This document shows positions 20,716 to 28,321 of a stretch of DNA of 64,000 bases, piece after piece. The DNA is taken from positions 52,759 to 116,758 of the forward strand of contig NZ_VDYR01000003.1 in the NCBI RefSeq assembly GCF_006346325.1, written 5' to 3'. The stretch's first letter is position 1, and each line of letters starts with the position of its first letter. The stretch is from Sphingomonas japonica (lineage in GTDB: Bacteria; Pseudomonadota; Alphaproteobacteria; Sphingomonadales; Sphingomonadaceae). A program made the position numbers and the translations under genes. The notes under the pieces were generated by a model. It was not told the origin of the DNA. It saw nothing but the letters and a program-made list of their open reading frames with translations, and ran no database searches.

Positions 20716-22326
20716 TCAATCCTCGGCGGGCGGCGTGGCGAAGGGATCGGTAGCGACCGGCTGGCGCGGCAGCGGCGTGCGCGGCAGCTTGTCGTCGGCA
20801 TTCGCCGCCTGCCACAGCATCCCGGCCAGGATGATCGCGCCCTGGCGCATGTCGGCGCCGCGCAGATGATCGAAGGTATCGGCGCTCGAGTGATGCGTGA
20901 GCGTGCTGTATTCGAGCGGATCCTGGATGAACTGAAAGGCGGGCAGGCCGATCGCCGACATGAACTGGTGATCGGTGCCGCCGGTCTTGGAGATGACGAC
21001 ATCGGTCGCGCCCATCGCCGCAAACGGGCTCAGCCATTGCTGCAGGATCGGCATCGCCGCGACATTCTGTTCGGCATAGATGCCGCGTAGCTTGCCGCCG
21101 CCATTGTCGATGTTGAAGTAGGCAGCGAGGTCGTCATAGCCCGGCTTGCGCGTGATCGGAAAGCGCGTCGCCTGGTTGTAGTAATGCTGATTGCTGTTCT
21201 CCGGCCCGTTGGGCGCGGGCCGCGTGGCGAGATGCCGCTCGATATAGGCCGTGCTGCCATACAGCGCCTGTTCCTCACCGTTCCACAGCGCGAAGCGGAT
21301 CGTGCGCTTGGGTCGGACACCCAGCGATTTGAGGATCCGCGCCGCTTCCATCACCATCGCCGAGCCGGCGGCATTGTCGGTGGCGCCGTCGCCCGCGACC
21401 CAGCTGTCGTAATGCGCGCCCGCCATGACATATTCGCCGTTGCCGCCCGATCCGGGGATGTCGGCGAGGATGTTGTACGCCTGTGCGTCGCTGTCGTCGA
21501 AGCGCACGTCGCTCAGGATTTCCAGCGTCGGCGTCTGTCCGGCCGCGACCAGCCGGGTCAGGCGGCGATAATCCTCCGCCGCGATCTCCACACCCGGCAG
21601 CGGCGACGTCTTGCCGACCTGGTGCATATAGCCTTCACCGTGGAGCAGCTTGCCGTCGCGATAGGATTTGGTGACATAGGCAAGCGCGCCTTCGTCCGCG
21701 AGAAACGCGGCCAGCGCTTCGTCGAACACCAGCGAATCGGCGCTTCGGGCAAGCCGCTGCGGGTCGTAGGTCGGTTCGCGATAGGCTTCGAGCTTGGCGA
21801 TATCCTCGCCGGTCAGCCGCTTGAAGGTCGGATCGGTCAACTCGCGCGTAGTGCCGGGTTCGGAGACGAGCACGATCTTCCCGCGCAGCTTCCCGCGCCA
21901 CTTGGCGAAATGCTCGGCCTTTTCCATCGGCGCGACGACGATCGGCGCGGTCAGCGCGCCCTGGGTGGCGGGTGTCCAGGCGATCGGGATCGCGGTCAGC
22001 TGCAACGGGCGGGGGCCGACCATCCGCACGCTCGATCGTTCGATCGACCAGCCCCGGCCGAAATCGAAGCCTTCCTTGTGGACGTTCGACAGACCCATTT
22101 CGGCGAATTTGTCCTGCGCCCATTGTTCGGCGACGCGCATCTGCGGCGAATTGGTCAGGCGCGGGCCGATCACGTCTGTCATGTGCTGGACCAGCGGCAT
22201 CACCTGCGACTGGGTAGTGCCTTCATCGATGATCCGCGCGACCATCGCGCGATCGACCTGCTGCGCAGGCGCGGGCACGGCGAAACACAGCGCCACCGGC
22301 GCGATAGTGAGCAGCAGACGGCGCAT
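20716..22326 (-). CDS. Secreted M28-family metallopeptidase with PA domain
   Basis: 536 residues. A signal peptide (MRRLLLTIAPVALCFAVPAP before AQQ) predicts periplasmic export. A PA-like insert (about 120-270) precedes the peptidase core. The zinc ligands are His in MAGAHYDSW, Asp in GATDNAAGSA, Glu-Glu in WNGEEQALYGS, Asp in YFNIDNGGG and His in TLTHHSSADTFDHL. It is related to plasma glutamate carboxypeptidase-type aminopeptidases. It differs clearly from the other M28 protein at 3257-4903, with little similarity outside the metal motifs. The stop codon lies 10 bases before rlmB. Confidence 0.92.
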   Translation of the reverse strand: MRRLLLTIAPVALCFAVPAPAQQVDRAMVARIIDEGTTQSQVMPLVQHMTDVIGPRLTNSPQMRVAEQWAQDKFAEMGLSNVHKEGFDFGRGWSIERSSVRMVGPRPLQLTAIPIAWTPATQGALTAPIVVAPMEKAEHFAKWRGKLRGKIVLVSEPGTTRELTDPTFKRLTGEDIAKLEAYREPTYDPQRLARSADSLVFDEALAAFLADEGALAYVTKSYRDGKLLHGEGYMHQVGKTSPLPGVEIAAEDYRRLTRLVAAGQTPTLEILSDVRFDDSDAQAYNILADIPGSGGNGEYVMAGAHYDSWVAGDGATDNAAGSAMVMEAARILKSLGVRPKRTIRFALWNGEEQALYGSTAYIERHLATRPAPNGPENSNQHYYNQATRFPITRKPGYDDLAAYFNIDNGGGKLRGIYAEQNVAAMPILQQWLSPFAAMGATDVVISKTGGTDHQFMSAIGLPAFQFIQDPLEYSTLTHHSSADTFDHLRGADMRQGAIILAGMLWQAANADDKLPRTPLPRQPVATDPFATPPAED

Positions 22327-22403
22327 GAGATCCCCCTTTATGATATGTCGCGCGAGACGCTATGCCGCGCGCAAAGCACGCGCAAGCCGTTGACAGCGCA
22401 AAG

Positions 22404-22433
22404 GCGAGGCGGCAAGGGACCGCCTCGCTTTTT
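22404..22433 (+). terminator. Hairpin with T run upstream of tRNA-Tyr
   Basis: GCGAGGCGG and CCGCCTCGC (9-bp stem, 7-nt loop) are followed by five T residues on the plus strand, the form of an intrinsic terminator. It ends 16 bases before tRNA-Tyr. No plus-strand gene ends here, so it may block stray transcription or act in the tRNA leader. TTGACA at 22390-22395 is the only -35-like hexamer nearby and has no good -10 partner. Confidence 0.4.
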
Positions 22434-22448
22434 CGAAGCGGCCCTGAT

Positions 22449-22535
22449 GGACAGGTGGCCGAGTGGTTAAAGGCAGCAGACTGTAAATCTGCCCGGGTTT
22501 CCCGTACGCTGGTTCGAATCCAGCCCTGTCCACCA
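22449..22535 (+). tRNA. tRNA-Tyr (GTA)
   Basis: Class II tRNA of 87 nt with encoded CCA. The acceptor arm GGACAGG pairs with CCTGTCC. The anticodon loop CTGTAAA presents GTA. A long variable arm is followed by the T arm GGTTCGAATCC. The segment from the anticodon stem to just past the CCA is duplicated 3.2 kb downstream, so its 3' part is an integration site. Confidence 0.97.
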
Positions 22536-22539
22536 ACAC
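22479..22539 (+). repeat. attL: 61-bp repeat inside tRNA-Tyr
   Basis: 61 bases running from the 5' side of the anticodon loop through the CCA end and four further bases (ACAC) are identical to 25703-25763. Same orientation, plus an integrase gene just inside, makes this the integrase-side attachment site of an integrated element. Confidence 0.9.
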
Positions 22540-22590
22540 CTAAACCCGCTCGGACACTGGATAAATGGCCTTGCACCCGGCGCGGGGCAA

Positions 22591-23619
22591 TTAGCCGTCG
22601 TTCGCGACTTGGTGTAATTCTGGTGTAACTGTGTCAGAAATTGCGGTGTCGAGGGCGGCAACGGCGTCGTCGATGTGGACGCCGTGGATGTGCGAATAAT
22701 GTTCGACCGTCGCCGTTGTCTTGTGACCGCTAATCTTCTTGATGGTCAGCAGATCGACGCCAGCCTTTACCAGTCGCTTGATGGCGGTGTGCCGCATGAC
22801 GTGCGGCGTGCAATGCTTCGGGTCCATTCCGGCAGCTTTCACGCATCGGGCGAAGGTGTCCCGCATATCGCGCCGATGTTCGCTGGCGCTGTCCGATCGC
22901 AGGGCCGGGAAAATCCACCCGGCTTTGTCGGTTCGCATTTCCCGTTCGGCCTTGATCGCGTCACGTAACGAGGCGGTCATGGGCTGGTCGCGCTCGCCAG
23001 CCTTCGCGCTGTCGATCCAAATGCGGCTACTGGCAAAGTCGATCTCGTCGAAGCTGCGGCACATGATCTCGCTGTGTCGCATCGCCGCATTCAGCCCGAA
23101 CATGACAAATAGCCATGCGTGCGGGTCTTGGTCGGCCTTCGCTGCCTCGATCAGCCGGTTGCACTGCTGGGCGGTCAGCACGCGGATTTGTTTGCGCGCT
23201 TCCTTCTCCTTCGGAATGTCCGGCACCGCGTCGGGCTTGATCCACGCCCATCCCTTCGATGAAGCCCGGCGCATTAGGTGCGAGAACGTCGCCAACTCGC
23301 GGTTGATGGTGGCAGGCTTAGCGCCTTGATCGCCGCGGCGCATGCGGTACTGACGCAGCCGAAAATCGGTGATGTTGTCCAGGCGCTCGTCGCCAAGGAA
23401 CGGGACAAGGTAGGTGCGCAGGTGACGGCGCTTGTTTGCCATGTCCTTGCCATCCGTTTCCTCCATGCGCTCGATGTAGCTCTCTGCCGCCTCGGCGAAA
23501 CTGCGGTGCAACTTGCGTCCGCTGGGCAGGTTAAGGCGCTTCTCGCGGGCATAAGCTCGTATCCGACGTGATGCGGGAAGCGCGGGCAGAGGTGCGGCGC
23601 GGGTTGTTTGGGCAGGCAT
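22591..23619 (-). CDS. int: Tyrosine-type site-specific integrase
   Basis: 342 residues. A basic N-terminus and a SAM-like core-binding domain (about 40-135, YIERMEETDGK to FSHLMRRA) precede the catalytic domain. Catalytic residues: first Arg in LNAAMRHSEIM, HxxR as HVMRHTAI, the second His in ISGHKTTATVEHYSH and the nucleophile Tyr in that same segment (EHY). It promotes recombination between attP and the tRNA-Tyr attB. It points toward the tRNA; its stop lies 52 bases inside attL. Its final codons contain one of the double-GTGTAA motifs. No excisionase was recognised. Confidence 0.95.
   Translation of the reverse strand: MPAQTTRAAPLPALPASRRIRAYAREKRLNLPSGRKLHRSFAEAAESYIERMEETDGKDMANKRRHLRTYLVPFLGDERLDNITDFRLRQYRMRRGDQGAKPATINRELATFSHLMRRASSKGWAWIKPDAVPDIPKEKEARKQIRVLTAQQCNRLIEAAKADQDPHAWLFVMFGLNAAMRHSEIMCRSFDEIDFASSRIWIDSAKAGERDQPMTASLRDAIKAEREMRTDKAGWIFPALRSDSASEHRRDMRDTFARCVKAAGMDPKHCTPHVMRHTAIKRLVKAGVDLLTIKKISGHKTTATVEHYSHIHGVHIDDAVAALDTAISDTVTPELHQVANDG
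22612..22628 (+). promoter_or_regulatory. Candidate integrase arm-type site, left end
   Basis: GTGTAA-N5-GTGTAA, two hexamers one helical turn apart (11 bp), lies in the last codons of int and 73 bases inside attL. A near-identical copy in the same orientation lies inside attR (25567-25583). Arm-type integrase sites are short direct repeats placed this way; the role is inferred. Confidence 0.45.
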
Positions 23620-23865
23620 TGGGAAGGTCGAACGGCCCCGATCCCTTCGGCGAGTTTCGACCGGTTCGGGGTCGCAAGCGGCAACAGCCTAGCCGTGATC
23701 CGTGGTCTGAGTTCCAGGAGGTTCGTTAGACCAAAGGCGCGTCAGTCGATGGTGGCGTATGAAGCCGGGCGTCAACCCACGTTGAAAACAAACATAGCAC
23801 TGGCTTAGCTGATAGGGCTCAGGCATGCATTCGAAGGAACGTACTGATAAGGCAGGGTGCTTTTT

Positions 23866-25038
23866 ATGGACAGTTTGGTGAACTTGCGTAGAACACTGGC
23901 TATCGGTGTGCTGCTCGGTTGTGCGGCATGTAGCGGAGGGCAGCCAAGCAGCACCGGATCCGAGCCTCGGCCGCCTATACCCGTTCCGACCCCGACCCCG
24001 ACCCCGACCCCAACCCCGACCCCGACGCCGGAACCAGTCCTGGATCCGACACAGCTAGCGACCACTACGCTTCTTCCCTTTCCGATCGACCTTGCTAGAC
24101 CGTACCAGACAGCTTCGGGGGAGACTGTTGATGATATTATCGAACCCGAGTTCGATTATCCGTACATCGATTTGGCCACAGCGACGTCGCCCTATTATAT
24201 CAACGGCCTCAGCGGATTGGTTACCCTTGAATTCGATGGTTATTGGAGTGCGCCTGGCGGCAGCGCCACTCATGGGCTAGCATTGTGGTTTGATCCATCG
24301 CGTCCCAGTGCGGTTATTGAAGAATTTGGGAATAGTGATCGATTGGCTTTCCCCTCGGGCGATCTCGTCCGAAACACCCCAACAGAGATTTTGTTCGCGC
24401 GATATGCAAATATCGATAACTTTGTCATCGAAGATGCTTTGCAAATCTTAAAGAATGGGCCTGGAAGTAATCTTCCGCAATTTCGATATACGACCGCAGG
24501 TTTTCTTGGTCGAGGGCACGGGATTGTCCTTGCCGCAACTACTAACAGGCCATTTTCACAAGATCGTCGCTATTGGTTTGGGATAGGGTCAAGAACTAAA
24601 GAACCAGATTTGCCGACAGCAGGATCAGTTCAATTCTCTCAATTATTTCAACGCAGTAGTGGATACTTTAGGCCAGGGAATGTGTCAACTTACGACCTTG
24701 CAGGGATGCAAAGTTTTGAAGTAAAGGCTAGTGCCGCGGCATCTGTGGACTTCACCGAGAAAGTTGTGCATTTGGCGCTGAACATTCAGAATGGTGAAAC
24801 CTTTAGGTTGCCCTTGTCAGTTGAAATTGACGACACCACTCTTCGTCGAGAGCCGGGCTTCGGTGCGACATACGCTGCCACTATCGAGCAAAACGGATTG
24901 TTCATATCGCTGAAGTTTTGTATCAATGGCCCTGATGCAAATGAAGCAGTCTTAACTTATGCGGTACGTGATGATTTGAGCGGTGGTAACGACGCAATTG
25001 CTTACGGGATAGTTTTAATGAAAGCCGGCATGTCTTAA
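23866..25038 (+). CDS. Island-borne lipoprotein with Pro-Thr repeat
   Basis: 390 residues. A signal ending LLGCAAC offers a lipobox Cys, so it is probably a lipid-anchored surface or outer-membrane protein. Residues about 40-57 are alternating Pro-Thr, encoded by a tandem hexamer. The remaining 330 residues are beta-rich, with Tyr, Phe, Gly and Asn turns (YYINGLSGLVTLEFDGYW; HGLALWFDPS). This resembles the layout of lipoproteins with C-terminal barrel domains such as transferrin-binding-protein-like families, but no definite family is recognised. From about 24050 the codons are much AT-richer than neighbouring genes, a sign of recent transfer. ATG 23866 is preferred to GTG 23857. Confidence 0.75.
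   Translation: MDSLVNLRRTLAIGVLLGCAACSGGQPSSTGSEPRPPIPVPTPTPTPTPTPTPTPEPVLDPTQLATTTLLPFPIDLARPYQTASGETVDDIIEPEFDYPYIDLATATSPYYINGLSGLVTLEFDGYWSAPGGSATHGLALWFDPSRPSAVIEEFGNSDRLAFPSGDLVRNTPTEILFARYANIDNFVIEDALQILKNGPGSNLPQFRYTTAGFLGRGHGIVLAATTNRPFSQDRRYWFGIGSRTKEPDLPTAGSVQFSQLFQRSSGYFRPGNVSTYDLAGMQSFEVKASAAASVDFTEKVVHLALNIQNGETFRLPLSVEIDDTTLRREPGFGATYAATIEQNGLFISLKFCINGPDANEAVLTYAVRDDLSGGNDAIAYGIVLMKAGMS
23985..24026 (+). repeat. Hexanucleotide tandem repeat (CCCGAC)
   Basis: Seven hexamer units, mostly CCCGAC with one CCCAAC and one TCCGAC variant, encode the Pro-Thr linker of the island lipoprotein. Six-base units change linker length by two residues without shifting the frame, so slippage would vary length and not switch the gene off. 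Confidence 0.85.
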
Positions 25039-25145
25039 CGTCCCGCTCTGCGGCGCCCGGCTTACATCGGCCGCAGCGAAGCAGTGCTTGAACGCGCAGC
25101 CTTTTGCGGCACGATGCCGCGCCCGTGATTTTTGAGAAGCGGGCT

Positions 25146-25301
25146 ATGTGGTTCAAAGCCGCGATTGACGATGCGATTCAGCGAATGGGCGGTGACGCAA
25201 AGCCGGACTGGCGTACAAAGAGCCTCTTATATGCTGACCGCAACGCAGAGGGAGCGCTTCCCCCTCGGCGCGAGCGGAAACCTGAGGAGCCGAAGCAATG
25301 A
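25146..25301 (+). CDS. Small island ORF, 51 aa
   Basis: MWFKAAIDDAIQRMGGDAKP starts a 51-residue charged protein that ends PRRERKPEEPKQ. GAGAAGCGGG sits upstream of ATG 25146; an earlier in-frame TTG is less likely. Its stop overlaps the next ORF by 4 nt (ATGA), which supports both being translated. No family is recognised. Confidence 0.5.
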   Translation: MWFKAAIDDAIQRMGGDAKPDWRTKSLLYADRNAEGALPPRRERKPEEPKQ

Positions 25302-25561
25302 GCGCTAAGTTTGAAACGTGGAAACTTGGCGCTGGCTTGGCGCTCGCGATCATGCTGGCGGTCCTAGCCGGGATAATAGCTGTTGGCTTGCCCTTCCTGC
25401 TGCTCGGGCTGCTCTTGGAGGCAATGGGCTTCGGGCAGTTCGGGGCGGCGCTGGACACGCTTTCCATAGCGGGGATGGTCGCTGCTGTTCCGTATTTCAT
25501 CGGGCGCATTGTCTCTCGCTTCCTTGGCGATCTGAAAGCGGCGGACGCATCCGGTATCTGA
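25298..25561 (+). CDS. Small island membrane protein, 87 aa
   Basis: 87 residues with a first hydrophobic helix (GLALAIMLAVLAGIIAVGL), a second adjoining it (LPFLLLGLLLEAMGF) and a third, weaker segment (TLSIAGMVAAVPYFIG). It ends in a basic and acidic tail. ATG 25298 overlaps the preceding ORF by 4 nt and has GAGGAG upstream. It is the last gene before attR. No family is recognised; small membrane proteins on such elements may serve superinfection exclusion or defence, but nothing in the sequence shows it. Confidence 0.65.
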   Translation: MSAKFETWKLGAGLALAIMLAVLAGIIAVGLPFLLLGLLLEAMGFGQFGAALDTLSIAGMVAAVPYFIGRIVSRFLGDLKAADASGI

Positions 25562-25566
25562 GCATG

Positions 25567-25583
25567 GTGTAATTCGTGTGTAA
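25567..25583 (+). promoter_or_regulatory. Candidate integrase arm-type site, right end
   Basis: GTGTAATTCGTGTGTAA repeats the left-end motif with two differences in 17 bases and the same 11-bp spacing of the two GTGTAA hexamers. It begins just after the stop of the 87-aa ORF and lies about 120 bases inside attR. Confidence 0.45.
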
Positions 25584-25702
25584 TGGCGCAGGGTATTGCA
25601 CGGCAGTTTCGGGAATGTTCCAAACGCGAACGCGGCGCGAACAGGCCCGCGATTGCAGCGAGTCGGGAACGCACCGGAATTGTCCGGAATTGCAGGCGCA
25701 TT

Positions 25703-25763
25703 GACTGTAAATCTGCCCGGGTTTCCCGTACGCTGGTTCGAATCCAGCCCTGTCCACCAACAC
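25703..25763 (+). repeat. attR: displaced 3' fragment of tRNA-Tyr
   Basis: 61-bp perfect copy of 22479-22539, carrying the anticodon loop to CCA part of tRNA-Tyr with no 5' half, so it is not a functional tRNA. It marks the far end of the integrated element. The bases to its right should be the original chromosome downstream of tRNA-Tyr. The 119 bases between the double-GTGTAA motif and this repeat show no gene. Confidence 0.9.
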
Positions 25764-25778
25764 TGGCATAGGCCTCGC

Positions 25779-26510
25779 TCAGCGGATCGCGCGCCAGCCA
25801 GTTTCGCCTTCGATTGCTCCATAGTCGACGGTGCCGACATAGCGCGTTCCGTTCGCGACGAAGGTCAGCTTCGCGCCGCGCAGCGTGACATCGGAAAGCG
25901 CCGCACCGCCGAGCGTGCCCGACACCTGCTGATACCGCTGGGTCAGGACCAGCGGACGCTCCTCGCCACCGGGCAGCGTCGCTCGCCACTCACCGCCGAC
26001 CACCGCGGGCACGATCCACAGATAGATACGGCGCTCGTCGTCGCGCTCGAACCGGTCGGGGCGCCAGTCGCCCATGTCGAAGGCGTGGCTGACGATGCGC
26101 GCGCCGGGCTGCATCTCGGCGAGCAGGCGAGGGCGCAGTTTCAGGTTCATCTCGGGCAGCAGATAGAGCGAGACGATGTCGGCATCGCGGACATTGGCGG
26201 TGAACAAGTCTTCGCCGCGAAATCTCGTGCGCGCCTCCACCCCCGCCTCGCGCGCCTTGTAGCGGGCGCGCGTCACCAGCGCGGGATTGCGCTCGATGCC
26301 GGTCGCGCGCGCACCGCGCCGGGCGGCAGCGATGGCGATGCGCCCGTCGCCCGAGCCCAGGTCGAGCCACCGCTCGCCTGGCTGGACGCCAGCGATGTCG
26401 AGCATCGCTTCCACTGTCGACGGCGGGGTCGGGACATAGGGCGCGTCGCGATCGTCCTGCGCATGGGCAGGCACGGCGAGAATGAGGGCGGTGAGCAGCA
26501 GACGAAGCAT
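25779..26510 (-). CDS. Exported class I SAM-dependent methyltransferase-like protein
   Basis: 243 residues with a signal peptide (MLRLLLTALILAVPAHA before QDD). The Rossmann methyltransferase motif I is RWLDLGSGDGRIAIAAARRG, followed by ATGIERNPALV (motif post-I) and DADIVSLYLLPEMN. A C-terminal beta region (about 150-243) is separate from the methyltransferase core. An N-terminal export signal on a SAM-binding fold is odd, since SAM is not available in the periplasm; cleavage may not occur. The gene sits just outside the island and should be ancestral. Confidence 0.8.
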   Translation of the reverse strand: MLRLLLTALILAVPAHAQDDRDAPYVPTPPSTVEAMLDIAGVQPGERWLDLGSGDGRIAIAAARRGARATGIERNPALVTRARYKAREAGVEARTRFRGEDLFTANVRDADIVSLYLLPEMNLKLRPRLLAEMQPGARIVSHAFDMGDWRPDRFERDDERRIYLWIVPAVVGGEWRATLPGGEERPLVLTQRYQQVSGTLGGAALSDVTLRGAKLTFVANGTRYVGTVDYGAIEGETGWRAIR

Positions 26511-26605
26511 GGCGCGAACCCCTATCAGATGCAGACTGACGTTGCGATTGACTGCTCGCTACGGGCCGCTAAGGGCCGAAAATCTCATCGCTGCGAGGCT
26601 GCCGC

Positions 26606-27673
26606 ATGTACGTCAAACGCAACCTGTCGCCCCGGTTCGTCGCACGCTACGTCTGGCCGGACCTGCTTTGGACCAGCCTCTACAATCTGTGCATCTTCGC
26701 GCTGTTCTTCATCGTGCAGATCAAATGGTTCGACATGCCGTTCGAACTGGTCAGCACCGTCGGCATCGCCGTCGCATTTCTGATCGGGTTCAAGAACAAT
26801 CAGGCCTATGACCGGTTCTGGGAAGGCCGCAAGATCTGGGGCGCGATCGTCAATTCGTCGCGAATGTGGGCGGCGCAGGTGATCTCGCTGGTACGCGTCC
26901 GCGAAGCGAGCGCGGGCGTCGATACGGCGGCGGTCGAGGCGATGCACCGCGAGCTGATCTATCGCCAGATCGCCTGGATCAACGCGCTGCGCGTCCAGCT
27001 GCGCACGCAGAAGCAATGGGCGGTGAAGGAGAATTTCCTGGTCGAGCGGTTCATCGATCGCCACCGCGACCGCACCAGCGTCGCCGAGACGATCGCGCCG
27101 TTCGTGAGCGCCGCCGAACTCGACGACCTGAGCCGCCGCCAGAATGTCGCCACGCATCTGGTCAAGAACCAGGCGCGCCAGCTGGAAGCGCTGCGCCACG
27201 AACACAAGCTGATCGACGGGTTCGACATGCTGCTGCTGATGAAGACGGTCAACGACGCCTATGACCTGCAGGGCATGTGCGAGCGGATCAAGAACACGCC
27301 GCTGCCGCGGCAATTCGCGTATTTCTCCAAGGTCTTCACGATCCTGTTCTGCCTGCTCATCCCGCTCGGCCTGATCGACATGTTCGAGGAAGAGTTCATG
27401 CGCGGCGCGGAATATGCGAACCTGTTCGGCACGATGTACAAGCCGCCATCGTCCTATTTGCTCATTTTTATCGTGCCGCTATCGGTACTGATCTCGTCGG
27501 TGTTCCTGACCTGGGAACAGATCGGCGACAACTCCGAAGAGCCGTTCGAGGCGCGCCCGTTCGACGTGTCGATGACCGCGCTGTGCCGGACGATCGAGAT
27601 CGACCTGCGCGACATGCTCGACGAGGCCAACCTGCCGCCAGCGACCGCCGCGAGAGACCATATCCTGAACTGA
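26606..27673 (+). CDS. Bestrophin-family (YneE) membrane channel protein
   Basis: 355 residues. The N-terminal half has two hydrophobic helices (SLYNLCIFALFFIVQI; VSTVGIAVAFLIGFKNNQAY). The FKNNQAYDRFWEGRKIWG signature is typical of bacterial bestrophin homologues. Two more helices lie near 235-300 (VFTILFCLLIPLGLI; YLLIFIVPLSVLISSVF). The C-terminus has SEEPFEARPFDVSMTALCRT. Bacterial members form pentameric cation-conducting channels in the inner membrane. It stands alone; its promoter must lie in the 95 bases between it and the divergent methyltransferase gene. Confidence 0.93.
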   Translation: MYVKRNLSPRFVARYVWPDLLWTSLYNLCIFALFFIVQIKWFDMPFELVSTVGIAVAFLIGFKNNQAYDRFWEGRKIWGAIVNSSRMWAAQVISLVRVREASAGVDTAAVEAMHRELIYRQIAWINALRVQLRTQKQWAVKENFLVERFIDRHRDRTSVAETIAPFVSAAELDDLSRRQNVATHLVKNQARQLEALRHEHKLIDGFDMLLLMKTVNDAYDLQGMCERIKNTPLPRQFAYFSKVFTILFCLLIPLGLIDMFEEEFMRGAEYANLFGTMYKPPSSYLLIFIVPLSVLISSVFLTWEQIGDNSEEPFEARPFDVSMTALCRTIEIDLRDMLDEANLPPATAARDHILN

Positions 27674-28085
27674 CCTGTCGGCGCGAGGGAGGATAAAGCG
27701 GAAAACGGGGTTCGGACGAAGCGTGTCGTCGCTCCGAAGCCCGCTTTCAGCTTATTTACGAAGTTCGTTCGGCGCATCGGCTCAAGGCACAGTGACTTCC
27801 GGCCAGTGACGAACGAGGGTTTGTCGCACCTAACACCTAACGGTCGCCACGCCAGCAGCAAAGCACGCCGCGCATCCGGCGCGCGCTTTTACCTGTTTAG
27901 TCTCAACATAGTTGTGTCCCCAGCACGGCCGAGTCGATCCGAGGGCAACAAAAAAATTAGCATTTGGGGTCGCTGGATATGCCCCTAGCCGAATCTCGCC
28001 GGACGGTGTCGGGCGATCCTCAGTCTGTAAATGCAATGTGACCAGCCGCTTACTGGACGCTGCTGGACGTATCCAGAGCCAGTAT
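27674..28085. other. Gene-free stretch between bestrophin and tRNA-Leu
   Basis: 412 bases without a credible coding region. It holds a hairpin just after the bestrophin gene (listed separately), a CGCCG-N6-CGGCG stem near 27868 followed by CTTTT, and an A run at 27949-27956. Next to the tRNA-Leu 3' end is a nested inverted repeat (about 28053-28085) containing two CTGGAC copies. Open frames here are short and Arg/Ser-rich. Confidence 0.5.
27706..27743 (+). terminator. Hairpin after bestrophin gene
   Basis: Arms CGGGGTTCGGA (27706-27716) and TCCGAAGCCCG (27733-27743) pair with one mismatch around a 16-nt loop and are followed by CTTTC. The position 33 bases past the stop codon suits a weak intrinsic terminator. 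Confidence 0.4.
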
Positions 28086-28172
28086 TGGTGCCCAGAAGAG
28101 GACTCGAACCTCCACGGCCTTGCGACCGCCAGCACCTGAAGCTGGTGCGTCTACCAATTCCGCCATCTGGGC
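28086..28172 (-). tRNA. tRNA-Leu (CAG)
   Basis: Class II tRNA of 87 nt with encoded CCA on the minus strand. The acceptor is GCCCAGA paired to TCTGGGC. The anticodon loop TTCAGGT gives CAG. A long variable arm and GGTTCGAGTCC T arm follow. It reads CTG leucine codons, very common in this GC-rich window. Confidence 0.96.
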
Positions 28173-28321
28173 ACGGGGTAGGGGGCGGGCTCTAGGCGGC
28201 GGGGCGGGGGGGTGTCAACATGGTTTGCGGGCGCGATCGACGGTGGTGGCTTGGCGCTTGCCGTTTGCTGCCCAAGCGGGCAATTGCCGCAGCGATGCTC
28301 CGCAGTAACTGAAGGCCGCAG

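Noticed and set aside
22390..22418. Standard promoter for tRNA-Tyr from TTGACA at 22390
   Set aside because: No acceptable -10 hexamer at 16-18 bp; the spacer falls in the hairpin.
23985..24026. Short tandem repeat considered as a CRISPR
   Set aside because: Units are 6 bp with no spacers and lie in frame within a coding Pro-Thr linker.
25703..25763. Second tRNA-Tyr gene
   Set aside because: Only the 3' part is present; acceptor 5' strand and D arm are missing, so it is an att duplicate.
27830..28135. 101-aa minus-strand frame running out of tRNA-Leu
   Set aside because: Its first residues are the translated 3' end of the tRNA and the rest is low-quality Cys/Arg-rich sequence.
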